A DNA stretch of 64,000 bases from Marinosulfonomonas sp. (GCA_015488685.1 WFNH01000074.1:27699-91698), one strand, 5' to 3'; counted from the stretch's first letter, positions 8,801 to 17,511 are shown. Program-made: numbers and translations. Notes: generated by a model from the letters alone, not told the origin.

Positions 8801-8832
8801 TTGATAAAGCGGCCCAGCCCTGCCGGGCCGCT
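8801..8832 (-). terminator. Hairpin terminator after major head protein gene
   Basis: An 8-bp perfect stem (AGCGGCCC at 8808-8815 with GGGCCGCT at 8825-8832, 9-base loop) lies 21 bases past the stop of the head gene. On the minus strand it is followed by TTTATC, a short T-run. It may attenuate rather than fully stop transcription, so that head protein is made in excess over the tail genes. Confidence 0.6.
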
Positions 8833-8853
8833 CTAAAAATCAACGTGCGGGGA

Positions 8854-9747
8854 TTAGGCCAGCCACGGAACGACCAGCAATTCGGCGGTGCCTTTCCAGA
8901 CATTGGTGGCACCGGCAGCGTCACGCTCGGCGTTCAGCAACATCATGCCCGCCTCTTCCAATGCAGGCGGAACCACCAGCAGGTTCGGTGTGATCCCCAT
9001 CGGGGTGCCATAATCGCCCTTCATGCTCTGCAGCGCGCTGCGGGCCGTTTTGTAATGGGCGGCATCCAGCGTCTGTTTTGAACCCCACGCCATATGCGGG
9101 AAACCATAGCCAACCGCGCAACGGCTTTCCGCGCCATAGATGAATTTGCGGTTCATGAACACATTGTCGTCGGTCTGGCGATCCTTGGCCACAAATGTCG
9201 GGGCTTTGCGTTGCTGGAAGATGATCGGCTTGACCACCTCGTTTGTGGCCAACAGGAACCACGGGGTGCCGGACCCACCATCAGTATTGGCAAAGGTGGT
9301 CATCTTCTCATCCTCACCAATCACAGGATGATCGGTGTCAAAGAAGTACTGGCCATCATAGCATTCGGAGGTGAAGCCGTTTTTCAACGCATCCCAAACC
9401 AGTTGTTCGGGGTGGCGCGCGGCAGTGCGGCCCATGATCTCGAACCGCTTGGTATACATGCCGAAGGTATCATCTTCGATATCATTACGATCCACGCCGA
9501 CGGTTTGTTCCCAGTCGCGGTTCTTGATGCGGTAATCATGGCTTTTCAGGTTCTGGACCACACGGGGGCCAAGCCATTCCTTCATGCTGGGCAGTTCTCC
9601 CAGCCAGCCATAGATATTTTCGCCGGTGCTGGATGGCACGGTTTCGGATACCGCATCGCGCATGGTTGGCACCGCATCGAATGCGCCTTGATAGGCTGTG
9701 CTAAAGCCGACGCGCAGGGCATTGATATTTGCAGAGTTGATAATCAT
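8854..9747 (-). CDS. Mu-like major head protein gpT
   Basis: 297 residues. This is the main capsid subunit. The start MIINSANINALRVGFSTAYQ, the segments GWLGELPSMKEWLGPRVVQN and DDTFGMYTKRFEIMG, and the ending WKGTAELLVVPWLA are hallmarks of the Mu gpT family. No delta domain is fused; scaffold function is likely in the separate gpI-like gene upstream. The gene is followed by a strong hairpin and preceded by the small decoration-like gene, fitting high expression. Confidence 0.93.
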   Translation of the reverse strand: MIINSANINALRVGFSTAYQGAFDAVPTMRDAVSETVPSSTGENIYGWLGELPSMKEWLGPRVVQNLKSHDYRIKNRDWEQTVGVDRNDIEDDTFGMYTKRFEIMGRTAARHPEQLVWDALKNGFTSECYDGQYFFDTDHPVIGEDEKMTTFANTDGGSGTPWFLLATNEVVKPIIFQQRKAPTFVAKDRQTDDNVFMNRKFIYGAESRCAVGYGFPHMAWGSKQTLDAAHYKTARSALQSMKGDYGTPMGITPNLLVVPPALEEAGMMLLNAERDAAGATNVWKGTAELLVVPWLA

Positions 9748-9759
9748 TGCTGGGACTCC

Positions 9760-10209
9760 TTAAGGTGCAGCGATTTTGGTGATGGCTTCGTCAAAACGGA
9801 CCCAGACGCCAAGAGGATCCACATCCTCGATCAGCCCGGCTGCAGAGCGGGGCATGCCGACACCAGTGCCGTCTGTCTTGGCAACCGTTTGGTCGTCGTC
9901 GATCCATGCGACCGCGCCGATATCAGCGACGGTGATCTGATCGGCTGGCGATGCCGAATTTTCATAGCGGAAAATGCCCGGATCAAAACGCACAGTCAGA
10001 TCACCGTCGGCACCAGTGGAATTGTCGACAGGTTCATGGGCGCGACCAACGCCGTGCGATCCGGCGACTGCCTGACCATTCACCAGATATCCGGCGGCAT
10101 TACGCATCAGCATCGCCCCCGCGAAAATCTTGGTGGAGGCCGCGACAAGGCCGACACGGTTGTCACCCAAGCTTTGCGGTGTGTTACGGTCTTCGGTCAG
10201 TGCAGTCAT
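9760..10209 (-). CDS. Head decoration/structural cement-like protein
   Basis: 149 residues between the protease/scaffold and major head genes. The small size, Gly/Ala/Val-rich beta composition, and segments TKIFAGAMLMRNAAGYLVNG and ADIGAVAWIDDDQTVAKT agree with structural cement proteins found at this position in B3/RcapMu-like phages. Such proteins bind the outside of the capsid lattice and stabilise it. It overlaps the stop of the gpI-like gene by one base. The assignment depends on position plus general character. Confidence 0.7.
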   Translation of the reverse strand: MTALTEDRNTPQSLGDNRVGLVAASTKIFAGAMLMRNAAGYLVNGQAVAGSHGVGRAHEPVDNSTGADGDLTVRFDPGIFRYENSASPADQITVADIGAVAWIDDDQTVAKTDGTGVGMPRSAAGLIEDVDPLGVWVRFDEAITKIAAP

Positions 10210-11312
10210 TACAGGGCCTCCTCGGCTGCGCGCTCTTCAGCGAGCGTTTTTGCGTAATCTTCAGGATCAATGCCCAACTGCACAGCAATCTTGGTCTGCT
10301 CGGCATTCAGGGCAATTTTGCCATCCGTTGTCTCGGGCGGGACGATCATGGTGGTGGTTCCGTTCAAAACCGGCATTGCGCCGATTTCCTTCTGGACCCG
10401 GTCCGCATCTTCCATGTGCATGGCAATATAGTGGTCCCGCAGCGGCTTGACCCCGACGCGCCCTTCGGCAATTGCCGCATCGACAAATGCAGTGGCCTTG
10501 TCGCGGGCAGTTGTTTCGCTGATTGCGTTCAACTGTTTGGTCAGGTCGCTGATTTCCGATTGCAGCGCGACAATTTCTTCGGGCGCGGCGGAACCATTCT
10601 CGGATTTTGCCTTGGCGGCATCCAGAATGGCGTCAATATCCGCGTCCGCATCGACACCCAGCGCAACACCGATCTCGCCGATCTGCGACTGCAGCGCCTT
10701 GGCATCCTTGCCCTTATCGCCATCTGCATCGGACCCCTTTGCCGACAGCTTTGTTTTGACTGCGGCTTTGACCTGATCTTCGGTCGCATCCGCTTCCAGC
10801 CCCAGAAGGCCGGTCAGAAACTTCATCCAGTCCATTTGATTTTCCTGTTGTTGATGAAGCGCGGTCAGACCGCGCAGGTTGGGTTTGTTCACAAGGCTGA
10901 CCCGCAGAATGCTGCGGATCACGTTGTTGCTATCGTGAAGAATGACCGGGGACAGGCCGCGATAGGCACGATCCCCGACCAGCTGGTGGCCGCTCTTGGT
11001 CCATTCGACCTTGCCCCAGATGCCGTCTTCGCGCGCCTGCATCTCCACAATCCAGCCATGTGCAGGCGCAGGCTCGCCGCGCGGGGCGGCCAGATCGGTT
11101 GAGTGATTTTCATCAATCGGCAAGCGCGGGGCGGTGGCAAAGCTGGCCGCGATGACCTTTTGTGCATCATAGCGGTAGGGGCCGCGCGCATCGCCCGTGC
11201 CCACTGTTCCTTTTGGCAGGATATGCACCCACTCGGGCACATCCGTTGCATCGGCGGTGTCCGGCAGGCTGCAGGCGCTCATAAGGGCAATGGTATGGTG
11301 GCGTTTTGTCAT
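10209..11312 (-). CDS. Mu-like gpI head maturation protease/scaffold
   Basis: 367 residues. The N-terminal part (about 1-155) is the Mu I protease domain: EWVHILPKGTVGTGDARG, then RLPIDENHSTDLAAPRGEPA and the segment KSGHQLVGDRAYRGLSPVI. The C-terminal half is alanine/glutamate-rich helical scaffold sequence. An internal ATG at residue 159 (MDWMKFLTGLLGLEADAT) with an AGGAAAATCAA ribosome-like stretch before it is a good candidate for a separately started scaffold, as gpZ in Mu; this is inference. The gene starts a new unit after a 100-base gap holding a terminator, equal in place to the Mu late promoter PI. Confidence 0.85.
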   Translation of the reverse strand: MTKRHHTIALMSACSLPDTADATDVPEWVHILPKGTVGTGDARGPYRYDAQKVIAASFATAPRLPIDENHSTDLAAPRGEPAPAHGWIVEMQAREDGIWGKVEWTKSGHQLVGDRAYRGLSPVILHDSNNVIRSILRVSLVNKPNLRGLTALHQQQENQMDWMKFLTGLLGLEADATEDQVKAAVKTKLSAKGSDADGDKGKDAKALQSQIGEIGVALGVDADADIDAILDAAKAKSENGSAAPEEIVALQSEISDLTKQLNAISETTARDKATAFVDAAIAEGRVGVKPLRDHYIAMHMEDADRVQKEIGAMPVLNGTTTMIVPPETTDGKIALNAEQTKIAVQLGIDPEDYAKTLAEERAAEEAL

Positions 11313-11341
11313 GCAGCGATAATCGCGTTGCAGGACGGCTC

Positions 11342-11367
11342 AAAACACCCACAACGGCTTGCGGGTG
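11342..11367 (-). terminator. Terminator between gpG and gpI genes (Mu PI position)
   Basis: On the minus strand CACCC (11363-11367, with inner CAA/TTG pairing) forms a hairpin with GGGTG (11346-11350), followed by TTTTG. The same hairpin sequence, slightly altered, stands before the lysozyme gene. The surrounding gap 11313-11413 likely contains a late promoter for the gpI-gpT genes, by analogy to Mu; I could not assign its -10/-35 boxes. Confidence 0.6.
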
Positions 11368-11413
11368 GCGGTGATCACGGCCTCTTACAAGATGGCCGAG
11401 GCATTGGGCTGCG

Positions 11414-11920
11414 TCAATCCTTTGTCTCGATGACCTGCTCCAGCCACTCTTCGACTTCCGCTGTGATATTCTCGCGGTCCGTATCGGATATGCCCAGAAA
11501 CGGACGGGCGGGGATGGTGCCCCACGGGACCGGATGCCCCTTGCTGTCGGATCCGAACGCGCCTTTGCCAGCCCCGGACTGCATGACGGCTGCATAAATC
11601 TTGTTGGTTCCGATCTCGACAAAATCGGGACCATAATTGCGAAAGAAACTAGAGCGCAGCGGCATGCCATCCGCGTTCGGCCCGAACAGCGGACGGAAGT
11701 CCACCGGCTGGCCGCGCCGTATATAGGCCTCGATTGTGGTTTGCGATTTCGGTGCCCAGGGGATGCCGTCTGGTGAAACACCCTGATCAAACCGCTGTTC
11801 AGTCTGGTATTCCAGCTGCTCGCCGATCGCATTCATCGGCTGCGACATGTCCGTCATGTGGCTGGCAAGGCGTTGCAGCGCGGCCGTGATCTCGTCATCC
11901 TTGATTTCAATAGTGATCAT
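11414..11920 (-). CDS. Mu gpG-like virion morphogenesis protein
   Basis: 168 residues. The family (phage virion morphogenesis, Mu G) is needed for head-tail assembly. Typical segments: start MITIEIKDDEITAALQRL, middle EQRFDQGVSPDGIPWAPKS, and the end IPARPFLGISDTDRENI. I chose the ATG at 11920 rather than one 45 bases upstream because it gives the family N-terminus and has an AGGAAAT ribosome-like stretch before it. It follows the MuF gene and ends before the PI-position terminator, as in Mu. Confidence 0.85.
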   Translation of the reverse strand: MITIEIKDDEITAALQRLASHMTDMSQPMNAIGEQLEYQTEQRFDQGVSPDGIPWAPKSQTTIEAYIRRGQPVDFRPLFGPNADGMPLRSSFFRNYGPDFVEIGTNKIYAAVMQSGAGKGAFGSDSKGHPVPWGTIPARPFLGISDTDRENITAEVEEWLEQVIETKD

Positions 11921-11989
11921 GCCTATATTTCCTTTCAGGCACCATAGAAACACTGTCTCGTACACAGCACGGGTTCTGGCCGTTGAGTA

Positions 11990-13234
11990 CTAGGGTGCCT
12001 TTCCAACAAATATCCGCATCGACACCAGTGACAACATCCGGCGTTTCCGGCGGGCTTCGAATATTGCAACGTACCGTTCATTGCCGAATAGCCCCTCGAT
12101 CAGAACCTGTGCCCCGTCAATTCTGAAGGATGCCGGGTTATTCAGCATCAAAGCCAGCCGGGCATAATCCGATGGAACAACCGCACGCTGGCCGCGTGGC
12201 CCCTCCACCTTCTGGTCACCGTGTTTGCTGAATATATGCCGGATGGCATATTCGGATATCGTATAGTCGTATCCTTCGGATTCGATCCCGAGTGACCGGA
12301 GTTTTTGGACATCACGGGATGCCAACCGCCCGAATGTCCGGTATGGCTGGATCACCGGCCCGTTGGTCACAGCCCCGCTTTGCTTTGCCAATACCCGTTC
12401 GACATAGCGGCGGGTCTCGTCAGCCAGTGACGGTGAGGCGCGATAGGCTGTAACAAAATCATCCACTACACTTTCCGGCAGGCTGTCCATATAAGCCTTG
12501 GCCAGTTCGAATGGCCAATTGACTGTTTTACGGGTCATTGTGTTGATTACCGGAGCCACGCTGCGCCCCGGGGCGTAGTCCCACCCTTTGCCAATGCCTA
12601 CCGGTGTGCCTGACTTGGGATCAATGTTGTTCCAGTTGTCGGGCAACGGTTTGTCCGGATCGCCCCCGACACGGCGTGCACCTGCCAATGTGTGCGCACC
12701 ACGCACCTTGCAGCCGCAGCCCCAGCCGTTGGGCGGGTAATGCGTTTGCCAGAATTCGTGATCGAACGGCAGCACCATTTTATCCCATGACAAGTGGTCC
12801 AGTCGCGGGTGGGCCGCACCGCTGTGCTGGTAGATCAGGTATTTGAATTTGCCATCCACCAGTTGCGCCCAGCGACCGGCAGCCATCGAGGTGGCCATGT
12901 TGGTGCGATAAATCACCTTGGTGCGCCATGCCTCGCCCTTGGCCGATCCTTCGCCGGTCCAGCCGTGCCAGCCGTGGCGGGCGACGATCTCGCGGAAATC
13001 CGCACGGAAAGCCTCGATGCCGGTGCCCTCGGCGATGGCCTTGTCCACGGCCGCACCCAGATCGGCCAGCAGGTCGGCTTTCATTGCCCCGGCAACCATG
13101 AACCCGCGATCATGTGCGCTGTGCTGCAGGTCATCCCACGCCGAGGTGGGCACCAGATTGCCCAGCCGCAACCGGAATGCGGCAACCTGCTCTGTGAAGG
13201 GCTTACGGAATGTGGCGCGGATCGGTTCAGCCAC
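11990..13234 (-). CDS. MuF minor head protein with C-terminal PBECR-type nuclease-like domain
   Basis: 414 residues. Residues 1-210 are the MuF head morphogenesis domain, with H142, FWQTHYPP (161-168), GCGC (172-175) and GARRVGG (185-191). After a helical stretch comes a separate C-terminal domain from about 305: GYDYTISEYAIRHIFSKHGD, then GQRAVVPSDYARL and a basic tail. The HI..KHG...RGQ..V...D pattern matches the phage barnase-EndoU-colicinE5/D-RelE (PBECR) nuclease-like domains known at the ends of MuF proteins. MuF proteins travel inside the virion, so the domain may be injected with the DNA. I chose the GTG start at 13234: GGAGGA precedes it and it overlaps the portal gene by 8 bases. 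No obvious immunity gene follows. Confidence 0.85.
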   Translation of the reverse strand: MAEPIRATFRKPFTEQVAAFRLRLGNLVPTSAWDDLQHSAHDRGFMVAGAMKADLLADLGAAVDKAIAEGTGIEAFRADFREIVARHGWHGWTGEGSAKGEAWRTKVIYRTNMATSMAAGRWAQLVDGKFKYLIYQHSGAAHPRLDHLSWDKMVLPFDHEFWQTHYPPNGWGCGCKVRGAHTLAGARRVGGDPDKPLPDNWNNIDPKSGTPVGIGKGWDYAPGRSVAPVINTMTRKTVNWPFELAKAYMDSLPESVVDDFVTAYRASPSLADETRRYVERVLAKQSGAVTNGPVIQPYRTFGRLASRDVQKLRSLGIESEGYDYTISEYAIRHIFSKHGDQKVEGPRGQRAVVPSDYARLALMLNNPASFRIDGAQVLIEGLFGNERYVAIFEARRKRRMLSLVSMRIFVGKAP

Positions 13235-14870
13235 GGTCTTCCTCCACCAGCACCCGCCCGCCTGCCTCGGCGGCAGCAAGCGCCTCGGCCATGATTTTGG
13301 CCAGTGCAGAAGCGTCCAGATTGTCAAATCCGTTACGCAGCATTTCGGCAAACTCGTCCAGCGATCCGGCGGCATCCAGCATCGCCAAAACGGTTTCGAT
13401 CATGTCCCCGACTGCTGGCTGTGCCTCCCGGGTCAATCTGTCCGCCAGAATGTCCTCCGGCGCGTCCTCTGGAAATTGCCCGTCTGTCGGCGTTTGGGCC
13501 TGTAGCGCTCCAATGTATCCTGAAAAGCCGTTCCGGCCCTTTAAGTGGTGTTTAACGGCGCTCTGGGGCGCAATTTGATCCCCGTTGCCATCTGCATTTC
13601 CCGCGCTCGGCTTTAGATCTGGGGCCTGACCCAGAATTTCGTCGCCTTCTTTGGGTTCGGCAAGAGCAAAGCGATCCCGCACTTCGCTGGCACTGACCCG
13701 AAGTCCTATCGGCACCAGAGTGCCCAGAGCACTTGCCAGAGCGGTCAGGTCTTCGGCCTCGGGCCGAGCGATGACCAGACGCGGATAGCTGGACTGTGGC
13801 CCGTATTCCAGATCGATCCACGGACGGACCAGATCGCGGTTCAGGATGGCCGACAGGGCGCGGGCATCCGCGCGTTCCAGATCTTCCTGAACCTCGCGAT
13901 GTTCCTTTCCTGACCCCAACCCGCCTGTCACCGAATCCGTTGTGCCGGTCTGGCCCAGCACCGCTTTTGAAATCTGCTGATCCAGCCAGTCGGACCGCTC
14001 TTTGTAAAGCTGGTGGGCCGATCCGACATTCTTTGACTCGATGAAATCAACGGTCATGCTTTCGGGCATGATGGCGGCGCAATCACCGGCAATATTGGCC
14101 ACCGCGTTGAACAGGGTGGCTTTGTCCTCTTCCGAGGCACCCGCCGCCCATTTGCCGATCCGCAACGGCTGGCCATAGGTTTGTGTGAATATCGCCCAGT
14201 CGCGCTGGGTGAATGCCTTGAACATCCAGCCCCATGTTGCCACCCGCGCCAGACCGGCGCGCAGAGCCAGCCCCGACTTGGCCTTGATGTTGGCATAGAT
14301 GAATTTGAAAGGGTCCAGTGGCACCTGCTGGCCGCTGTCGTTCAGCATTTGCGGTGTGGCCAGATCCACGCGATCAAACCGGAACCAGCGGGGATCGCGC
14401 CATTCCAGCCGGTTGGGGCGCCATTGGCCTTCGGATGTGTCCCAGATGATTTCGGTGAAGGAATACCCCTTGCCGATGCAATCGAGGATATCGAACACCT
14501 CCTCGGTCAGCTCGTCACGCTTGAGCCATCCACGCACCATATCCGCCATTTCAACATCACGCCGGTCATCGCTTGCAGCCTCGACGGTGATATCGATTTG
14601 TCCGACCGAGCGTTTGCGGGTCGATAAAACCGCCAGATAATGCGGATCGCGCTCCTCAATGACCTCGGCCAGTTCCAGATACTGGACCGGATCGCCCTGA
14701 TCGGCGGCACGCAGGATGTTGGCCAGCCGAACCGGGTTCAGCCCGTCTGCCGGATGACCGGACAGGGGCGAGCGCACCCCGCCAAGAGTGGGGGCCGAGA
14801 TTTCCTCGGCCAGACTGGAGCGTTTGACGGGTTTGCCCCATCGGTCAAGCAGCTGTGGTTTGCGATCCAT
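13227..14870 (-). CDS. Mu gp29-like portal protein (DUF935)
   Basis: 547 residues. The DUF935 portal forms the vertex channel for DNA packaging and ejection. Recognisable segments are AEVIEERDPHYLAVLSTRKR, GKGYSFTEIIWDTSEGQW and QISKAVLGQTGTTDS. The C-terminal 100 residues are an acidic, alanine-rich extension. The ATG at 14870 (MDRKPQLLDRWGKPVKRS) is chosen over an upstream one since it sits in a TAATG overlap with the terminase stop. The order terminase, portal, MuF, G is exactly Mu. Confidence 0.92.
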   Translation of the reverse strand: MDRKPQLLDRWGKPVKRSSLAEEISAPTLGGVRSPLSGHPADGLNPVRLANILRAADQGDPVQYLELAEVIEERDPHYLAVLSTRKRSVGQIDITVEAASDDRRDVEMADMVRGWLKRDELTEEVFDILDCIGKGYSFTEIIWDTSEGQWRPNRLEWRDPRWFRFDRVDLATPQMLNDSGQQVPLDPFKFIYANIKAKSGLALRAGLARVATWGWMFKAFTQRDWAIFTQTYGQPLRIGKWAAGASEEDKATLFNAVANIAGDCAAIMPESMTVDFIESKNVGSAHQLYKERSDWLDQQISKAVLGQTGTTDSVTGGLGSGKEHREVQEDLERADARALSAILNRDLVRPWIDLEYGPQSSYPRLVIARPEAEDLTALASALGTLVPIGLRVSASEVRDRFALAEPKEGDEILGQAPDLKPSAGNADGNGDQIAPQSAVKHHLKGRNGFSGYIGALQAQTPTDGQFPEDAPEDILADRLTREAQPAVGDMIETVLAMLDAAGSLDEFAEMLRNGFDNLDASALAKIMAEALAAAEAGGRVLVEEDRG

Positions 14871-16543
14871 TAGATATTTCCTCTCAATCCGGCCCCGAGC
14901 GGTGTTCTCCACCAATTCCGACGGCGGGAACCATTGTCGGACGGGGGCAGGTCGTGTAACTGGCCGTCGTCACCACCCCGCGCAGGTCCAGCCCCTTGAT
15001 AGCCGTATTCCACATGCCGCTGTCGACTGGCAAAATGGGCCAGTGCCAGCGCGATCAGATAATCGCCGTGGCGTTTCTTTCCGGTTTGCCCCTCGCGGGT
15101 GGGCGGGACACGCGGTGTGCCGCGAATGACCTTGGCCACGCGGATATCGGACAGGTGGTCGTCATCCGGAGCGATGGCAATCTTGTCGTCCTCGAATGCG
15201 GCCTTCAGGGGCGGCATGTTGATGCGATACCATTCTTCGGTAAACTTGATGGCCCAGATCAGGCCCGCCCCATCCTCGCTTTCGCGCAACCCGAACCGCC
15301 GCCCCATTTCCTCGGCCACGATCCAGCCCATGCCGGTGGCATCGAACGCAGCACCGGTCAGGCGTGGTTTTACATGCTCAAGAACCATGCCGACGATTGC
15401 AATCTGCTCTTTGCCCGGCACTCCGCGCATTTCAACCGACAGGGTTTCACGCCGTTTTAACCGCTGTTCAATACCGATTAAATCCAGCACTGAAAGGTCC
15501 GACACCCGGGCAAAGTCGAAACCGGCTGCATAGCGCAGCGACATATCCATCCCGCCCAATGCCTCCTCCAGTTCCTCCATGAATGGCGCAATCAGGTTCT
15601 TTTGCTCCAGATCGGGGCGCTGCAAATAATCGGCAGGCAGTTCCAGCCGCAGGATCGGTGCGGATTTTTCGGTCATCCGCGCCTCGATCAAGGGTGCGGG
15701 TATCCATGCGCCGGTGCCAAGGGACGGAATGCAGAACAGTTCTTCATCCGCGCCGTCACCGTAAAAATCGATAATGTCCTGTCGCCATTTCGCTTCGGCT
15801 TCGGGCGACCATTCGGCTCCGGTTACAAGTGCAATCCGCTGATACAAACCGTCACGCAGCGCATCGTCTAGATCGATGCGGATGTGTTCATAGGGCAGGC
15901 GTTCGGCCAGAATATCCTGTATCTGGGAATTGAAATAGTTTTCGGCCCCGTTGTGGGTCGAGCAGACAATCACCTGACCACCCCACATCAAAAACGCCAT
16001 TGCCGCTTTTTGCAACTCGGCCAGATCGTCGACAAACGCGGCCTCGTCGATGATCACCACACCCTGTTTGCCGCGCAGGGATCGCGGGGCGGAACTGAGG
16101 GCCATGATTTCGAAACCGGATGCGAACCGGATGCGGAACGCCGCAATCGAGCGATCCCCGTTTTTGTCCGTATCCGGGAACAGGGTTTCCTCGGCATCAT
16201 GTGCGGCAACCGAAAAGGCCCGCGCCCACATTGCACATGCGTCGACAAACTCGCGGGTCATTTCTTGGCTGAACGAAATATACATCACGTCCATCCCGCC
16301 CGCAGATTTGTCCCGTCCGGCGCGCAAAACGGCATAGGCCGCCAGCCCCCATGTCAGGCCGATCCGGCGGGATTTCTCGACAAACAATGCACGGGTCGAG
16401 GCCGAGTCCAGCAATGATACCACCCGCGCCTGATAGGGCAGCAGGATTTTGGGCAGGCCCACATCCTCGATCAGCTCGGGCATTGCCTCGGTGGCTTCGC
16501 GCCGCTGGCGCTCCCATTCTTCTTGTGAAATCGGGGCGGTCAT
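14870..16543 (-). CDS. Mu gp28-like terminase large subunit
   Basis: 557 residues. This ATPase-nuclease packages the phage DNA. Walker A-like FVEKSRRIGLTW lies at residues 54-65, Walker B VIIDEAAF at 163-170, the coupling motif CSTHNGAENYF at 194-204, and RNase H-type nuclease acidic residues in AAGFDFARVSDLSVL near 339-353. The start at 16543 overlaps the TAA of a small membrane gene and gives the family N-terminus MTAPISQEEWERQRREA. It is followed by TAATG overlap with the portal gene. Composition agrees with its neighbours. Confidence 0.93.
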   Translation of the reverse strand: MTAPISQEEWERQRREATEAMPELIEDVGLPKILLPYQARVVSLLDSASTRALFVEKSRRIGLTWGLAAYAVLRAGRDKSAGGMDVMYISFSQEMTREFVDACAMWARAFSVAAHDAEETLFPDTDKNGDRSIAAFRIRFASGFEIMALSSAPRSLRGKQGVVIIDEAAFVDDLAELQKAAMAFLMWGGQVIVCSTHNGAENYFNSQIQDILAERLPYEHIRIDLDDALRDGLYQRIALVTGAEWSPEAEAKWRQDIIDFYGDGADEELFCIPSLGTGAWIPAPLIEARMTEKSAPILRLELPADYLQRPDLEQKNLIAPFMEELEEALGGMDMSLRYAAGFDFARVSDLSVLDLIGIEQRLKRRETLSVEMRGVPGKEQIAIVGMVLEHVKPRLTGAAFDATGMGWIVAEEMGRRFGLRESEDGAGLIWAIKFTEEWYRINMPPLKAAFEDDKIAIAPDDDHLSDIRVAKVIRGTPRVPPTREGQTGKKRHGDYLIALALAHFASRQRHVEYGYQGAGPARGGDDGQLHDLPPSDNGSRRRNWWRTPLGAGLRGNI

Positions 16544-16716
16544 TACGGACCACCGAAGCATTGAATGGTAGATCCTGTAATGCCGAAAATAACAAGCATC
16601 ACCCCGGCAATAATGAAGGACACGCCAAACATCTGGAAATCGGAACCATGCGGTGCTTTTGCAGTTAACAACCAACCCGCGATAAAAAGTAAAACTCCGG
16701 CATATAACAAAATCAT
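16543..16716 (-). CDS. Small two-helix membrane protein
   Basis: 57 residues, mostly two membrane segments: LLYAGVLLFIAGWLLTA near residues 3-19 and FIIAGVMLVIFGITGS near 32-47. It is too short for standard callers but is locked between its neighbours by an ATGA overlap with the DUF3486 gene and a TAATG overlap with the terminase gene. The base composition is lower in GC than the surrounding phage genes. Its place in the packaging block is odd for a membrane protein; an extra lysis factor or an accessory gene is possible. The function is not known. Confidence 0.6.
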   Translation of the reverse strand: MILLYAGVLLFIAGWLLTAKAPHGSDFQMFGVSFIIAGVMLVIFGITGSTIQCFGGP

Positions 16717-17279
16717 ACTTCCACCCCCAGAATTTCAGCCTTGATGCCCTCGACAGTCGCCGCCGTCATGCCCGCTTTCTTGGCGATCTTTTCAACCATC
16801 GAGGCTGCGCGGTTGCGCTCCTCTTCCTGAATGCGTTCTTTCTCTTTGGCGATCAGCTGCTCGCGGATGCCGGAGCTGGCCATGATGTCCTTCATCATCC
16901 GGCCGATGAAGTGCAGTTCCTTGGGGTCGACCTCGCGGCCATCCTCCATCTGGCTTTTCATGAACTTGAACGCCAGTGTGGTCAGCATCTGGAACAGAAC
17001 CCCGTGGCGGCTTGCCTCTTCCTCCAGCCCCTGATCATTGATCCAGTCCGCCGCCCATGCACCGGCTTCTTCCTGATATTTGACGAACTCCCGATATTCC
17101 GAGCCGAACCGCTGTGCGCCGGATTTGGAAATGCGTAGGGAATACCCGGCCTCCTCGAGGCGGGCATTCAGATCATCCGCGATCTGTTCATAGCCGGAAA
17201 ACCCGCCATCCTTCAGGGCCTGCTTGAACCAGTCCTTCATTTCGGCAGGCAACAGATCGGTTTTGCGAGGTGGCGGCAT
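16713..17279 (-). CDS. Mu gp27-like terminase small subunit (DUF3486)
   Basis: 188 residues. DUF3486 proteins are the DNA-recognition partner of the Mu-type terminase. The N-terminus (MPPPRKTDLLPAEMKDWF, then GFSGYEQIADDLNARLEEAG) is a helix-turn-helix-like start; the C-terminal half is charged and helical (IAKEKERIQEEERNRAA). The start at 17279 lies one base after the stop of the DUF3310 gene and has GGAGGA before it. Order and size match the Mu-like family. Confidence 0.87.
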   Translation of the reverse strand: MPPPRKTDLLPAEMKDWFKQALKDGGFSGYEQIADDLNARLEEAGYSLRISKSGAQRFGSEYREFVKYQEEAGAWAADWINDQGLEEEASRHGVLFQMLTTLAFKFMKSQMEDGREVDPKELHFIGRMMKDIMASSGIREQLIAKEKERIQEEERNRAASMVEKIAKKAGMTAATVEGIKAEILGVEV

Positions 17280-17280
17280 A

Positions 17281-17502
17281 TTATCCTCCCTTTCCGGGCA
17301 GGGCCTTGCGGCGGGCGATTTCGTCAGACAGGCATTCAATGGCTTTTTCCAGATCCTCGACGGGCTTGCCCTTGAGATCGCAGCGCCAGATATATTTGAC
17401 CGCGCTGCCCAAATTGAAATTCATATGGCGGGTGATTTCGCGGCATTCCACACCGGAGGGGTGCGAGGTGTAATGGGCCGGGCTATGAACGCGGTGATAC
17501 AT
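17281..17502 (-). CDS. DUF3310 family phage protein
   Basis: 73 residues. The core HYTSHPSGVECREITRHMNF followed by NLGSAVKYIWRCDLKG and a helix LEKAIECLSDEIAR is the DUF3310 signature, a small family common in phages and sometimes described as nucleotide kinase-like because of fusion partners. There is no P-loop here, so no enzymatic role can be claimed. In this block, most Mu-like phages have gp26 and gp27 adjacent; this gene is inserted between them. Confidence 0.8.
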   Translation of the reverse strand: MYHRVHSPAHYTSHPSGVECREITRHMNFNLGSAVKYIWRCDLKGKPVEDLEKAIECLSDEIARRKALPGKGG

Positions 17503-17511
17503 CCTGCGCTC

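Noticed and set aside
9094..10257. 387-codon plus-strand open frame across gpT, decoration and gpI genes
   Set aside because: Lies opposite three recognised head genes; no homology pattern.
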